The position numbers and the translations under genes are program-made. From positions 15,128,001 to 15,192,000 of the forward strand of contig NC_079884.1 of NCBI RefSeq assembly GCF_029227915.1: 64,000 bases of DNA. Reading direction: 5' to 3'. The stretch is from Hydractinia symbiolongicarpus (lineage: Eukaryota; Cnidaria; Hydrozoa; Anthoathecata; Hydractiniidae). Below, piece after piece: positions 34,061-46,309 of the stretch. The stretch's first letter is position 1. Each line of letters opens with the position of its first letter. Under the pieces are notes generated by a model. The model ran no database searches. It was not told where the DNA came from and was given only the letters and a program-made list of their open reading frames with translations.

Positions 34061-35105
34061 CTCTTTGGTGTACAACATAGACTTACTTAAACAAGACTTA
34101 CAAGCCTTATACAAGCATACAAAATGCATTAAAATGTGACTAAATGGCAAAGATTTATAAAATATTGTTTAAAGATAGAAAAAATAAATTACTTGAAAAA
34201 TATTGTCTGGAATTTATAAGCGTTTCGCTAAAAAAAGTCATGCTTATGGCATGATTACACAATTTCCTAATGGCTGCCTAAATTGAATACTGGCCCAAGA
34301 TTGGTTTAACTAGTATCATCACGCGTTCCTGTCCGCAAGAATTAATATTCTCCTCCAACTACTATCTAGCTAGAGAGTCAAAAATACTGCCATTCCATCC
34401 TCGAACGAAGCCTAATAAACAATTTGTATGTTTTTGTGAATTACTCAAATATAACGCTATTAAGCCTGGAGGGGGTGGGGGGATAATGGCCCGCAGCATA
34501 TTCAATGTGCTGTAACTTTTTTTTGAATGCTTTATATTCCTTGCCTTTCCGTGACTTTTCCTAACTTTTATTTGATATTACAGAGATGGAACAATTTTTG
34601 GAGAAATATCAGTCGTTATGACGGGGGTAAGGCATTTTTTGCAGGGGAAGAAGAATCTGAAATTTGTTCTTTTATATGCCATTTATATAGAGTATATATA
34701 CGATGTTTTTTCAATTTTTATATATAACTTGAGCATTGAGTGGAATGTATGAAGTATTGTATTTATTATTAAGTGAAAATAAAAATAGGTGGTATATTTT
34801 GCAGACTAGAAATAAGGAAAATACAGCCCAGATCTTTGAATCAAGTGAATTCAACTATATAGGTTATTTTCAGGGTTTTTTTATACACAGTAGTTAGAAT
34901 ACTTTTTGAAGTGCAAAGAACAGTGTATATATTATTTTTTATATAGCTTCACATTTTCTAATAGTACCGAAGAGATGCAATTATATTTTTCTTTATAGGT
35001 GAATATTTATCATAGCACATCCGTAGTTCATTCTTAACAGAAAATGCTTCAACCGTTCAGACCTCTGATCATGACAGGCGAGTATAAGGCGTGTAAGTCA
35101 TATTG
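34061..35105. other. Intergenic with a fragment of an inverted-repeat element
   Basis: The sequence at about 34455-34480 (CGCTATTAAGCCTGGAGGGG) matches one end of the 35.6 kb element, without a detectable second end. No gene seen. Confidence 0.4.
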
Positions 35106-35230
35106 AAGAAGAACTACTTTGCCGCACGTAGTGTAGTGTGTTCGTCTGCAGCTCCCAGTTCTGGGCACCGCGGATCAAATCCTGCTCACTGCTTGGCAGT
35201 ATGTTAATGATGAACAAAGTAGTTCTTCTT
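35106..35230 (+). mobile_element. Short element with tRNA-like promoter bounded by 16-bp inverted repeats
   Basis: AAGAAGAACTACTTTG (35106-35121) and its exact complement CAAAGTAGTTCTTCTT (35215-35230) bound a core that contains AGTGTAGTGTGTTCGTC and GCGGATCAAATCCTG, which look like Pol III A and B boxes. Confidence 0.6.
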
Positions 35231-35367
35231 AAATATATTTTTCTTTGTCTGTAATTGCCCAATTATCAAAACAATTCATTCACCTGCCGTTATCAGTTTC
35301 AGTAAATACTAACATTATTAAATATAATTTTGAACAAATTTTGGTAAAATATGCTAATTTCAGAGAT

Positions 35368-35471
35368 AAGGTGGTACTTCAAAACTTGCAGTTTTGAAGT
35401 ACCACCTTTCATCTATGACGCCATACTCAAAGTGATGACGCCATACTCAAAGTGATGACGTCATAGATGAA
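35368..35471. repeat. Perfect 19-bp hairpin inside a larger inverted repeat
   Basis: AAGGTGGTACTTCAAAACT at 35368-35386 is followed by a 3-nt loop and its exact complement at 35390-35408. Immediately after, TTCATCTATGACG and its complement CGTCATAGATGAA (ending 35471) bracket two direct copies of a unit containing CCATACTCAAAGTGATGACG. Confidence 0.9.
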
Positions 35472-36070
35472 TTTTTTTGCAATTTTTCTTGCAATAAGAT
35501 GAAACTACCTACTGGCCAAGTTTTACATTCTAACTCTCACCATTCTCTAAAAATCAGATGGGGGCCATAATAGCTCTTCCCCGGGTCTTTACCGAGCCAA
35601 AAAAGCCCGGGCTTAACCCTATTAGGCCTGGAGGGGGGGGGGGGAGGGGGGGGCTAAAAAAGCCCCCCCCCCATCTTACTTTTTTTATGATAACTTTTAA
35701 AGTACACCATTATGGGCTAAACTTTCTAACTTTTCATAAATTTCCAAGCTCCACGAATATATTCAATTTTTTGATATGACGTCACACCTGTTGTCATGAT
35801 GACAAACTTACATGGTGGTATTAAAAAAAAAATTTTTTTTTGTAAACATTGTTTTACATTCATTTCACTTTATACATTACTTATAGATTTTTTAGAAACA
35901 TATTTATTTGTTTATGGGTTATAATCTTGAATTAATTTTTCAAATTTGTCATATATTCAACCTTTCTATTTTTTGTGATGACGTCATCGCTGACTGAATA
36001 ATGTCATTCAATTTTTTTTATCCCAATGACGTTCCTATGACTTAGTCAACATGTGTACCAAGTTTCAATA

Positions 36071-37247
36071 CAGTCAGGGTAAAAACCTAATTAGGCGGCA
36101 TGACCTAATTAGGCGATTCGTTTAGTTAGGGGATGTGATGTAGTGTAACTAGGCGACCCGTAGTCCAACTAGGCAAACGAAAACTTTCTGTTGTAAATGT
36201 GTTGAAACTATTCTGTTTCGCACTACAATTTTTATGAGAATCAAATATGTTTACTTTGCAGAAAATATTGACCAATTATCGTTGTATTCGCATCGCGCAT
36301 TGGCAACTTATGGCCCAAACGTGGCACTATTTGTTGTATTAAATAATGGATTTCAGCCATCCACGTCACAGGGGAAAAAATAAATATGCCGGACGAAATT
36401 CTGGTAGTGTTTGACGAAGATTTTAGAGTTGTTGTTTTTTTTTGCATTTTTAAAAGAATATCTTCATTAATTATTGCGTATTTTACTATCGTCACCTAAA
36501 TAGGCGACACTTAACCTAATTAGGTTATATATTTCATTTTAACATAATTCTTCTTGCACGAACATATCAAGGCATGTGTGATAATTTTGAAAAAGAGGGT
36601 GTTGATAAGCCGCATACGCCGTAAAAAGTGCGGGCGTTTTCGGGCGAGTTTGGCGTTTTAAAAAAAATTCAAGTATTCGCCCGAAAAAACCCGCATAGAC
36701 CCGAACAATGCCCGAAAGAAAAAAAAAACAGACACTAATATATGATTCAAAAAAACTATAAAAATTAAAATAAACTTACTATGTCGTAGCGAAGTTCTTA
36801 GAAGAACTGTTTTTGATGGTTTTTGAAGTTTACTTTATAAATAACTTATATATAAACTTTATTAACTCCTTTCTCATCAAGCGCCTTCTTCCCAACCATC
36901 GTCCGCATGGTTTGTTACAAGGAACTGCATTTCAGGAATGTTCCGGGCGAGTTCGGGGAAAGTGCGGGCGGTTTCGGGGGACAATTTTATTTGAAAAGTC
37001 GCCCGAGCTCGCCCGTATATATGCGGGCGTTTGCGGCTTATCGGCACCCTCTTTTTTGGAATAATGGTCGCACAGACTATCCATGCTGAACAAAGATTAC
37101 TTACGATTTTTTCTTAGGAATGTGTGAAAAGCCAATAAATATTTTAATGTCTTAACTAGTTACATGTGGCCTAACTAGTCTACAATGTGTCGCCTAATTA
37201 GGTGGTATGCTCTAATTACCTACCGACGCAAGTGTTTACCCTGACTG
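36071..37247. mobile_element. Middle nested element with CAGTCAGGGTAAA termini
   Basis: CAGTCAGGGTAAA at the left and its complement TTTACCCTGACTG at the right end, with a 5-bp direct repeat CAATA on both flanks (36066-36070, 37248-37252). Both ends contain repeated CCTAATTAGGCG-like palindromic words. It is interrupted by a third element at 36592-37055. No transposase frame was found, and the superfamily is unclear. Confidence 0.85.
36592..37055. mobile_element. Inner nested element, GC-rich, with long inverted repeats
   Basis: AAAGAGGGTGTTGATAAGCC at the left matches the complement of the right end (AAGAGGGTGCCGATAAGCCG), followed by GC-rich GCGGGCG/CGCCCG words in both arms. It lies wholly within the element at 36071-37247. 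Short frames inside are not credible genes. Confidence 0.8.
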
Positions 37248-37341
37248 CAATACAATACCAGGTTTCCTTCATTGTTGTTCGACCCGCCCCCACACCCCGG
37301 CTTCTCAGAGCCCCCAAATAGCCAAGCCTGAACAGGGTTAA

Positions 37342-38048
37342 TATTACTTAACTTTGCTTGCCCTTGGAAGGGAGTTAGCTAGGTGGTGTACCAGCTTAAA
37401 CAGCGCTAACTGTTTTCCTAAAATGAGCGCCTACGGACCTAGACTGGCAAGAAAAATAAAACACATATTCCTAAAACAATTACTAAAAAATGGAAATCGT
37501 TTAAGAAAGAAGAGAGTTTTAGAAAAAGTTACCTTTGAAGATTTTTGCCCACAAGGGTAGTATGTGTTATTTTTTGTTCACAAAGATGGTAGCGTAGCGT
37601 TGTAGCAGCGAAAAACAACAACAGTTGTTTCCAGTCGCGTCCAATTTTAAAACCAAGGAAGACATAGTGCACATTTGTGTCACAAAGTAACAAGTTAAAA
37701 ACCAAAGGAAATTCTAAAACTACAAAACCAACATTTGATATCTTAATTTAATAATTTATTGTTATGATTATAGTCATTAATGTGTGTCCATATTGCGTTA
37801 CAGCCTGAAAATATTATTTTATAAAATCCAAATTTTTATGTTACAACTGATATGCAATTTGTTGTTCAGTGTAAACAAATATGGCGACATTTTTCACACG
37901 TGTTTGAATGACGTTCATTATTTGTTCCAAAAATGCCTGTGTTGGTTGGAAACAGCTCAGAAACAATCGCAACTAAAAATAAAGTAGGTTTAGTTTTATG
38001 TAAACTTAATAACTGTCAGCAATCATTTTTATCTTAATATGTGTAAAA
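37342..38048. other. Upstream region of the ephrin gene
   Basis: It contains a 68-codon frame (37354-37560) with no domain and a GCGTAGCGTTGTAGCAGCG stretch near 37590. It may include a 5' UTR or promoter, but no clear TATA box or splice junction was assigned. Confidence 0.35.
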
Positions 38049-41000
38049 ATGTATAACTTCAATTTCTTCTCGCTTTGTTTTTTTGTGTTACTCACACCAA
38101 GTAGTCAATTCTTAATACTTCCAAGTATATTATGGGATCCAAGGAATTATCTGTAAGTTTGTAATATTTATTAACTCTGTTTTTGTTTATTGGTATATTT
38201 CTTAAGGTCATTAACACGGAATTGCCAAGCTTTCAAAATCAAAATATGGTAATAAAATTTTCAAAATAAGATGATGCAATCATTTATTTGCAAAAATGTC
38301 CAATGTAGCAGGTCAACGATAAACTATAGCTATCCCCTGCTATCATTTTCTAAGAAGGAAAGTTCTGAAAATTTGATACAAAGTATCAAAAGTAAGTATA
38401 CCTAAATGAAATAATATCACAATATTGAAAATAAGTGCAATTGCACTCAGAAATTATTTGAGCTTTTGCGAAACAATTTTTTTATTAAATTCCTTGATAT
38501 ATTTTGTTTTAATAGTACATAAAATCCATAATTTGCTTAAAAAACAATGATTGTTTTAATCTTTTCAGGTTTGCTTGTGATAATCTTGCCGTAAAAGTTG
38601 GATTAAATGACCAAATAAATTTTATATGCCCACATCTATCACTTAACACCAAAAGTCCTCAAAGCAACACAAACAATGTACCAAAAGAAAAAATTTATTT
38701 GTTGGAAGATAAATCAATGTATGAAGCATGTAATGCAACTGGGTCTGGTAAGATTTTGTTAATCTTTATGATAGACCAAATGCATGTTTTTTTGTAATTA
38801 GTAATAAAATTGTTTTGTATCCCTTTACCTTGATTGAACAGACATTCACCCACAGCAAGTAGGCACTTTTGGAGGTTTTAAAGTAATTTTTAAGGGTTTG
38901 TGATGTTGGCAGATTTAGAACAACCTTTCTAATTCATGTTGGCACAAATTTTGTCAAATTTTTTCTTCACACTTTATAGAATCCTTCAATTGCCTTGAAT
39001 CTATATATTGTAAATTTATAAAAGTATAGATAGAAGGGCAATAAAAAGTATTTCTTACATGCAAGAATTAATAAAGATCATAAAAGTGGCTGCTGAGCAT
39101 TTTGCTTTTTTACCCAAAATAGAATTAAAGTAGGTTAAATGTGAACAAGCTGGCTTGAAAAAGAAAAGCTTGAATTTAAAAGGCAATTTGCCGTCGTCAA
39201 ACACAAATAGAAGTTCATGTCATCGTTTTTGCCAAGTGAAATTGTGGTTTGCCAAGGCGATAAAAAAGGAAATTCATATTAACATTTTTTGCCGACTGTA
39301 AACTGTTTAAAAGCTAGGCTATTTTTGCTTAATCGTTGGTAATAATAAAAAAAAAAAATAGAAAAAATAAGTGCATTAAATACCATCAATTTTTGGCATC
39401 AAATGACTGCTTTTTTAAGCATATTCAAGACCTTTACCACTTTTTTATACCTCTATAATTTTGGAATTTGTAATGAAATGATTTTGGAATGAAAATTTCA
39501 GTGCTGGTAAGACACGCTTAAAAAAAATTGTCAGATTATTTTTGTGTCTGATGCCATTTCATATGTAAAATATTTTTAAAAAAATGCAATAATAAACTAA
39601 CGTATCATATAGGTGCTAATACAAAACATATTTAATTTCAATGCTGAACAAAATCATAATTCTATACAGTAGTTAAGAAAAAGGTAGTGAAAATGAGGCT
39701 TGCATGGCAATTTTATGTCACAGTTGCAAAAAAATAATACAATGTAATTGTAAAGTTTTTTCGGGAAATTTAAATGACCAACAACGCAATTTCATTGAAT
39801 AATATATTTCGAGTTTTTTTAACTCATCATCAGATTCATTCTCTATACAACAAATAAATAACAGTTTTAAAAACAGTTTTATTAAAAAATTATGCACACC
39901 CTAAAAACAAATACTAACAAATGTTATAACACATCTAAATCAGATTTTAAACAAAAATTATAATCAACATCCCTGAAGACGTCGTTCATTATTATATTTT
40001 AATAACTAATGTATGACTTTTATATTCGTCCTTTGTGTTTAAAGTAGGTTTAATTTGACGAATATATAACGCTACCAACACCATTAAATGATGTGACAAT
40101 CTGCTTGATAAAACAAATATGATAACGTCATCCATTGGGAGTGTGATGTTGCATGATTTGAAGTGACTACCAATGGGACTTGTTGACCTTGTATGCTCTT
40201 TTACGCGAGTTAGTAAATGCCGGGTTATTTGCCCGACATAGCACGATTTACACCATGGACATACAATTTGGTAAACTAAACCATTTTTAAGAGCTTTCTC
40301 GATTGTTGGCTTTAGTGGTTGTAATATTGTTTTAACTTTTCTTAGCATGAAGACAATTATACAAAGAGCATCCATTCTTTTAAGTGACTGTTCGAACTTA
40401 TCTGTTATGCATCCTCTGTATTGGATGAACATCATTTTACACGGTACCTGTTCATCTGATTCAACTTCAACTTTGTAAATTTTTTATTCCTATATTGTAA
40501 TTATGAAACCTAATTGAAACAAACAACAAAATAACAAATAAAGGAGGTTGATATAAATTTTTTTTCTTATGTTACATCTGAATTTTACAAACCAAAGAAT
40601 ATTTGGCCAATTTTTGTGCGACTTTGCCTGTCTATAATGAACATCAACTTACATTTTTTTAAAAAAAGGAAAATAATTTACAAAAACCAAAGTATATTAT
40701 AGCTACAAATAATGTATACAATAAAAAGCAAATTCAAATTAACAAGTTAAAAATAACACATGTAAAACACAAATTTTTCATTTTTTTATTGCTTTTATTT
40801 TTTATCATATTTTGCAACACAAACCCATCTAAAATTGAAAGATATTAATAGAGATTATCTGTATATATGTACATTTTAAACGATTCAACAAATATGGTTG
40901 TATATAAGCAGAGCCTCAATTGTAATCAGAAGTTGTATTGTTAATGTAATATCTGTTAAAGCTGAGTATTGTACAAACTGGACCAGACCAGATTCATTTT

Positions 41001-44000
41001 TATGTTAAATACTTCAAGTTCTTTTTTAGAATTAAGTTGTTGTTGCATATTTTTATAAGAAAATTATGCAACAAAATGAATGTCTAATTTTCAATTTTTT
41101 TGTTCCTGTGATAAATTATGCTGAAATTATTTCTAATGTCTGAAGTTTGCCATGCTATAGCTAGCTAGCCAATTTATGGCATGCAATATCCTGTGTCTAG
41201 AAATATTTTATCTGTAATTGAAACAATCTTTTTTGGCAACCACAGCCTGTTAAGAAAAGTTAAGAACAAAACTATCGACTATATGGATATTCCTTTGAAG
41301 AGGAGTGAAAATGTTAAATATCTTGGGGTAACAATTGATTAAAAAAATGCAATGGGAAGAGCACATTAATAACAAATAGAAAAATACTAATTATATATTT
41401 TAAAATTAGAACCATTGCATCTTGTTTAACACCTCACACAAAAAACCTTTTACTTAATTGTCATGTCATGCCATATTTCAACTACTGCTCCTCGGCATGG
41501 GCTTTGCCACCTAAGGTAGATCGGGAAAACTAAAAAAACAATTAAAATGTGTCTGTATCTTTCTTGGGAATAAGAGAAAATATTCACTGAATAATTTACT
41601 CATTAAAAACGATGCCATATTGATCCTGATTACATGCGCTCAAAATTCCTTTTGGCAAAAAACTGCCACAATCACCAAACAAGAGGAGCTTCGAAAAACA
41701 GGTTCACACTGGGTCAACACCGAATTTGGCAAAAAAAACCTTCCCGTTTAGAGCTGCAAAAGTGTGAAATGATCTTCCAGACCAAGTGACCTGTAATGGA
41801 AGTCTGTTTTCGTTTAAGACTTCTATCTCTAATGTATTTGACAAATTCTAATGAGGATTACTTTTTAATTTTTGTTTTTAATTTTTTATCTTTTCAATTT
41901 TTACAGATTATAAAATATGTTACTATGTTTGATTGAGCTCGGGCAGTCTAAGGTTTATCATTTTTTATTTTATTTTTTGTTCCAGTGGTTTTTGTGACTT
42001 TCTGAGCTAGTAGCGACTTTAAATATTTATTATTATTATTATTTAACAAAAACACTAACAATTTCTAGTTATGCAGTTTAAACCTTAGCTAGCCAACAAG
42101 AAAATTTATAATTAAATCAGGGATTATAAAAGCATTCACACACAAATTTTATATGCAACAGATTTCGGATTATTTGACTTGTAATCAAGTTAATAAAATA
42201 CATTCTACATACCTTGAACTTTTTAAGATGAAGCATCTCACATCACAAACATTATTCAAAACCACATAACTCTGCAACAACAACACATTCAAAGGTCACT
42301 CACCAAAAGAGATAAAGCAGTTAGAAATTGAATTGTTTTAGACACCTTAGCTTTAGCAAAAATTATATATACAGTTTTTTGTCACGCGACTAATCAGCCT
42401 ACAGTAAAAGCCAATGTTATCAAAAGAAAGTGCTCCCTTTCATAAAGCTTGTAGAAAATCAAAGCTGCATTTCACAAGTTAAAAATGTAAAAAAAATCTT
42501 AACATATTTTTGTACGAACTAGGAATTGAATTGCTATTTACTTAGTTTTTTCTTGAGTTTTGCTGAGTACTCGAATATTGTTTTGGGATACTGCACATTT
42601 ATTTGGCAATTAAATAGCAATTAAATCTCCTCATGCCTCCAATAAATGTCTTATCTAGAGATTCTAAAATTAAATCAAATTCTTCAGGGTAATATATGAA
42701 TTTAAAGATTGTAACAAATCCTTTGATAAAGAAAAGATACTCTAGGCAGTGTGGAGAATGTATGTGCTCAAAACTGCCTGACCAAAGAAGTTAAAAGTGA
42801 CCTCGGTTAAAACATATCTAGTTTTTGTACATAACAAATAAATAAATATTAGTCAAATAATTCGTATTTCATTATTTTGTAGATGTGCAAGACATATTAA
42901 CCTGTAACAGTGCCAATTTTCATTCTTTGAATGAGCAATATTTCAATAATAAAGTACCAGGCGAACGGGTTTTTACAGAAGGAAAGACATATTACTACAT
43001 AAGTAAGCATACTTTATTTTGTTAAAAGTGTGTCAGTTTTTTTGCTTTACAAAATTACTTCACCTAGAATATTGGTTGAAATTGTCAAATAAAAGCATCT
43101 GGATTTTATGTATATATGTATCTATATTTCTTATTGTTCTTATCTTACTTATTGTTATTATTTGTCCTTGAAGGAAAATAGCAAACTAGTTGAACCTGAA
43201 GGAATTGCCATTTTTGTGATCAGCCTTTAAATTAAAACTGCTTTTAAAGTGTTTTTATATCGAGTTTGACAAGTAAATCTCTGGTTATACTAATCTAAAA
43301 CTTAATTTTAGGCACTAAGACACGGTTTTTCATAAGTACTTTTGGTAAAATGTATCTCGAATTTTTACATGTTAATTTTTTTAATTTATTACAAATTGTT
43401 ACTGTTATTTTTTTTAAATTTCTTTTTATTAGGCACATCAGGTGGTACACTGGCCACTCTAAATGGCAAGACTGGGGGGAGTTGTGCTGGCAGAGGGGGA
43501 AATTTTTTCCCACTAAAACTTGCTGTGTATGTTTGTGGTCAGAAGGAAATTGATGATGGAACGTGTAAAAGATGCCAGACATCCTCTTGTTATGAAAATG
43601 GTATATATGTAAATTAAACTTCCTTGAGAGGAAACTATTTTTCATAAGCCATGCCGCAATTTAATATCATTTTGATATTACTTCAAAAATAAACAAGATT
43701 CATAAAAGTTCATAAACATAAAGTTTTTAGAATGTTGTATTGTACTCGTCGTTAGCCTGTGAATAATCCAAAGAATTTCTCTCGTTGTTAGTCACACCTA
43801 CCATATTTCACTCACAAGCAGAAAATTAAGCATTAAAATATACATAAATATTAAAAATCAACTTTCTCAGGTTGTGCAAAATGGAACAATTGGACAAAAA
43901 CCGCAGAATTTACTTGGAATGGTAAAGCTTGTTTGCAGAAGTACACCAGAGTTTGTCCATCTGAATATTTTAAATGCGAAGGCGACAATGTGAAATATGA

Positions 44001-46270
44001 AGAAGTCGGAAGAAATAACTGCACCTTTTACTCTTGTAAGTATTCTTGACTATGTAATGTTTTAAAATGAGGTGAAAATAATTTCAATATTGTATTACAT
44101 ATCTCTCTACCTGGTCCTAATCGAATTTGACCTCTTCTCACATAATGTCTATTATTTCATCACATTCTAGGCTTGACGTTTCTTATTGACGTTGCTCACG
44201 AAAGTTTTAGTGCTCTGACCTGACACATAATTTGTGTTTCATGCATCGTTTAATTGAACAATACATGAGGCGAAAACATCAGTGAAAAACACAATGAATT
44301 TGAATGTTTTTTCTTTGAAAGAAAAGTAAGGCTGTTTACGAAAAAAATCGATCTTGCTTGTGTATATATTTCATTTTTTATTGGACGCCAAATAACAATA
44401 AATTGTATGTGTTGTGTATTATAGATTGTCCATCAACATCTCTTATCCAACCCACATCATCTTTTACTTGTCCAAAACAGACCATATCAGAAACAGTTTC
44501 AGTCAGGACAGTCACTATATTTCAAACAACAGTACAAGTTGTACCAACAACGAGATTAAGTGTTAGTACAGTTGTAACTGTATCTACATCAGTGTCGGTC
44601 TCTGTATCGATATCTGTTAGTACTTCTATAAGGACAACAACTACGACGAGTGTTTCAACATCAACTGTCATGTCAACTGTAACAGAAACGAAATGCAGCG
44701 GTGAGATTGATCTTCTTCATTGTATTTGTCTGAATTTTCTCAATACAATTGAGCATTATATTAAATTTTGGTTGGACCTTTAGTTAATTTTTATTTTGTT
44801 CTGCTAATGATATTATCCATTTTAATTTGGCGAGGAAGTTGAAACGAAACAGAGAAAGTTACGAACGAATTAAAATCTAAGGAATACTAAAAATTATATC
44901 GAAAGGTCCTTCCATTGTGATTTTTTTTTTTTTTTTTGGTTCTCGTATTTTAATTTTAAATTATTGGAAAATCCTTTGATATTATTATTATTAATGGAAG
45001 CCATGACTATAGGTATTCATAGGAATTGCTTTTACTGGTGTCCGAACCTAAATACATATTCCTTTAGTATGTTTTACATTAACCTTTATTTTTTTATTTT
45101 AGTTACAGGCAAGCCTCCAACTGGTAAGTGAAAAAAAAATGTTTTAGCTTTTAGTTATAAGAAAGAATAGTAAGTAACAGTTTTGTGTGCGAATGTAAAC
45201 ACAGATGTATCAACTACATTACCTTAAGGAACAGCTACGATTTTCTGATGATTTCGCCAAATGAAAAAACTACATTTACACAAAAAGTGTGAATATTTTT
45301 CTCAAAGAATTGGTCCTGCTCTTCGCACCTATTACCTTTCCAAGATTTTTTTCAGAGTTTAATTGTTCAATTCAATTGCGGAAAAAATCATCCAAAAACA
45401 ATTTGGCCATGCAGTCAAGCATCTCCATAAGGGACATCTGCGGGAGATAAGTAAGAAACTTCCTATGCCAACAGAACAGACACAGCTTAATTTTTATGCT
45501 GACTGTTAGACCCGCGATTATTAAAAGTGAATAATATATGCAAATGATATCGTATTTTGAAAAAAAACTTTAATTTTCTATAACCGCTATTGACACTTCT
45601 AACTCTATCGATATTTCTTGTGGGATCTAAAAATCTCTGGCTACAAACAGGAATATGGGTCTCGTTAGTTTTTGATTCTGTGGAGAGAGAAAGAACACAT
45701 TTAGCTAAGATTCGAATTTTGCATTTCTGTTGAATTTTAGCTATCCCGATACGCGCTGAAGATATTAGTTATGACGAGAAATTTTATATCACTGTCATCT
45801 CCGCCATTATTGGTGCTTTACTGGTTGGAATATTTGTATCACACGCTATCGTCAGTTATTGTAAAGGAAAATACAGTAAGACAAGAGGTATCCCTTTTGT
45901 TTCATGGTTGTGTTTTTAGGACTTTATTTTGGTATTTTCGTTTTTATTTAATAAATTTTAATTGTCAAAAATCTGGTTTTCGGCTATCAGTTATCAAACT
46001 CAGCTGAATACCTAAATAATGTAATTTTTATTTTCCAGTGATTGAAGTTGCTGAGTCTCGCCCATCTTCATCCCTTCTAGAAACTGGTATGTTTTCTGTT
46101 AAAATGAATGAATGTATTTGGGTCCAGTGAACAATGAAGCATTATCTTTGTACTAGATAACTTTTTCCTTTCCTTTCTCATTTATAACTCGTTACTTAAG
46201 TAACAGACCGTCTTTTTTTTCAGCCTCTACATCCAAAGACATAACAACTTATCAAAACACGAAATTGTGA
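38049..46270 (+). CDS. Transmembrane ephrin with extra cysteine-rich (TSP1-like) module and Ser/Thr/Val-rich stalk
   Basis: Exons: 38049-38152, 38569-38747, 42883-43002, 43433-43600, 43871-44035, 44425-44700, 45103-45123, 45741-45875, 46039-46086, 46224-46270; 420 residues. A signal peptide (about 1-20) precedes an ephrin domain (about 26-168): INFICPHLS, YEACNATG, ILTCNSANF, a GKTYYYISTSGGT block, then GGSC and KLAVYVC. A Cys-rich segment follows (178-246) with CAKWNNWT, a YTRVC motif and CEG, in the order of a degenerate thrombospondin type 1 repeat. About 90 Ser/Thr/Val-rich residues, one membrane helix (358-382) and a 38-residue tail come next. The C-terminus NTKL fits a class I PDZ ligand, and two tail tyrosines are present. 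Ephrins are contact-dependent ligands for Eph receptor kinases. AATAAA at 46299. All internal exons from 3 on are phase 1; exon 7 has 21 nt. Confidence 0.9.
39992..40435 (-). pseudogene. Penelope-like retroelement fragment with GIY-YIG endonuclease domain
   Basis: A 147-codon remnant carries LVYQIVCPWCKSCYVGQITR followed by HLLTRVKEH, then PIGSHFKSCN and ALYIRQIKPTLNTKDEY, the GIY-YIG arrangement at the C-terminus of Penelope-like elements. The residue before ALYI is Val where Glu is usual, so the catalytic acid is probably lost. No intact reverse transcriptase lies upstream on that strand. It sits in an ephrin intron in antisense orientation. Confidence 0.75.
41225..42046 (+). pseudogene. 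Non-LTR retrotransposon (LINE) 3' fragment with (ATT)n tail
   Basis: Broken frames encode reverse transcriptase C-terminal motifs: VKYLGVTID, then HVMPYFNYCSSAW, then pieces of the conserved tail block (NRFTLGQHR, LPDQVT, SLFSFK) separated by stops and frameshifts. The segment ends in TATTATTATTATTATT, a LINE-type tail. It is decayed and in sense orientation within the ephrin intron. Confidence 0.75.
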
Positions 46271-46309
46271 AGCCAATATAACACTCGGTGGTAATGAAAA
46301 TAAAGTTGC

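Larger units (their letters stand above)
35613..37341. mobile_element. Outer nested element: piggyBac-like MITE with TTAA ends
   Basis: The left end reads TTAACCCTATTAGGCCTGG and the right end is the complement of TTAACCCTGTTCAGGCTTGG. A TTAA target with CCCT termini is the piggyBac signature. The body carries TGACGTCA-like motifs and G-rich and C-rich runs. It is interrupted by another element at 36071-37247, so its own length is about 550 bp. No transposase frame. Confidence 0.7.
38748..42882. other. Large ephrin intron 2 with retroelement remnants
   Basis: A 4.1 kb intron interrupting the ephrin domain. It contains a minus-strand Penelope-like fragment and a plus-strand LINE fragment, listed separately. 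The remaining sequence is AT-rich with no exon candidates. Confidence 0.7.

Noticed and set aside
35558-35779. Frame with a poly-Gly run
   Set aside because: Produced by the G-rich end of the outer nested element.
36813-37089. Overlapping plus-strand frames rich in Gly and Arg
   Set aside because: They lie across the GC-rich arms of the innermost nested transposon.
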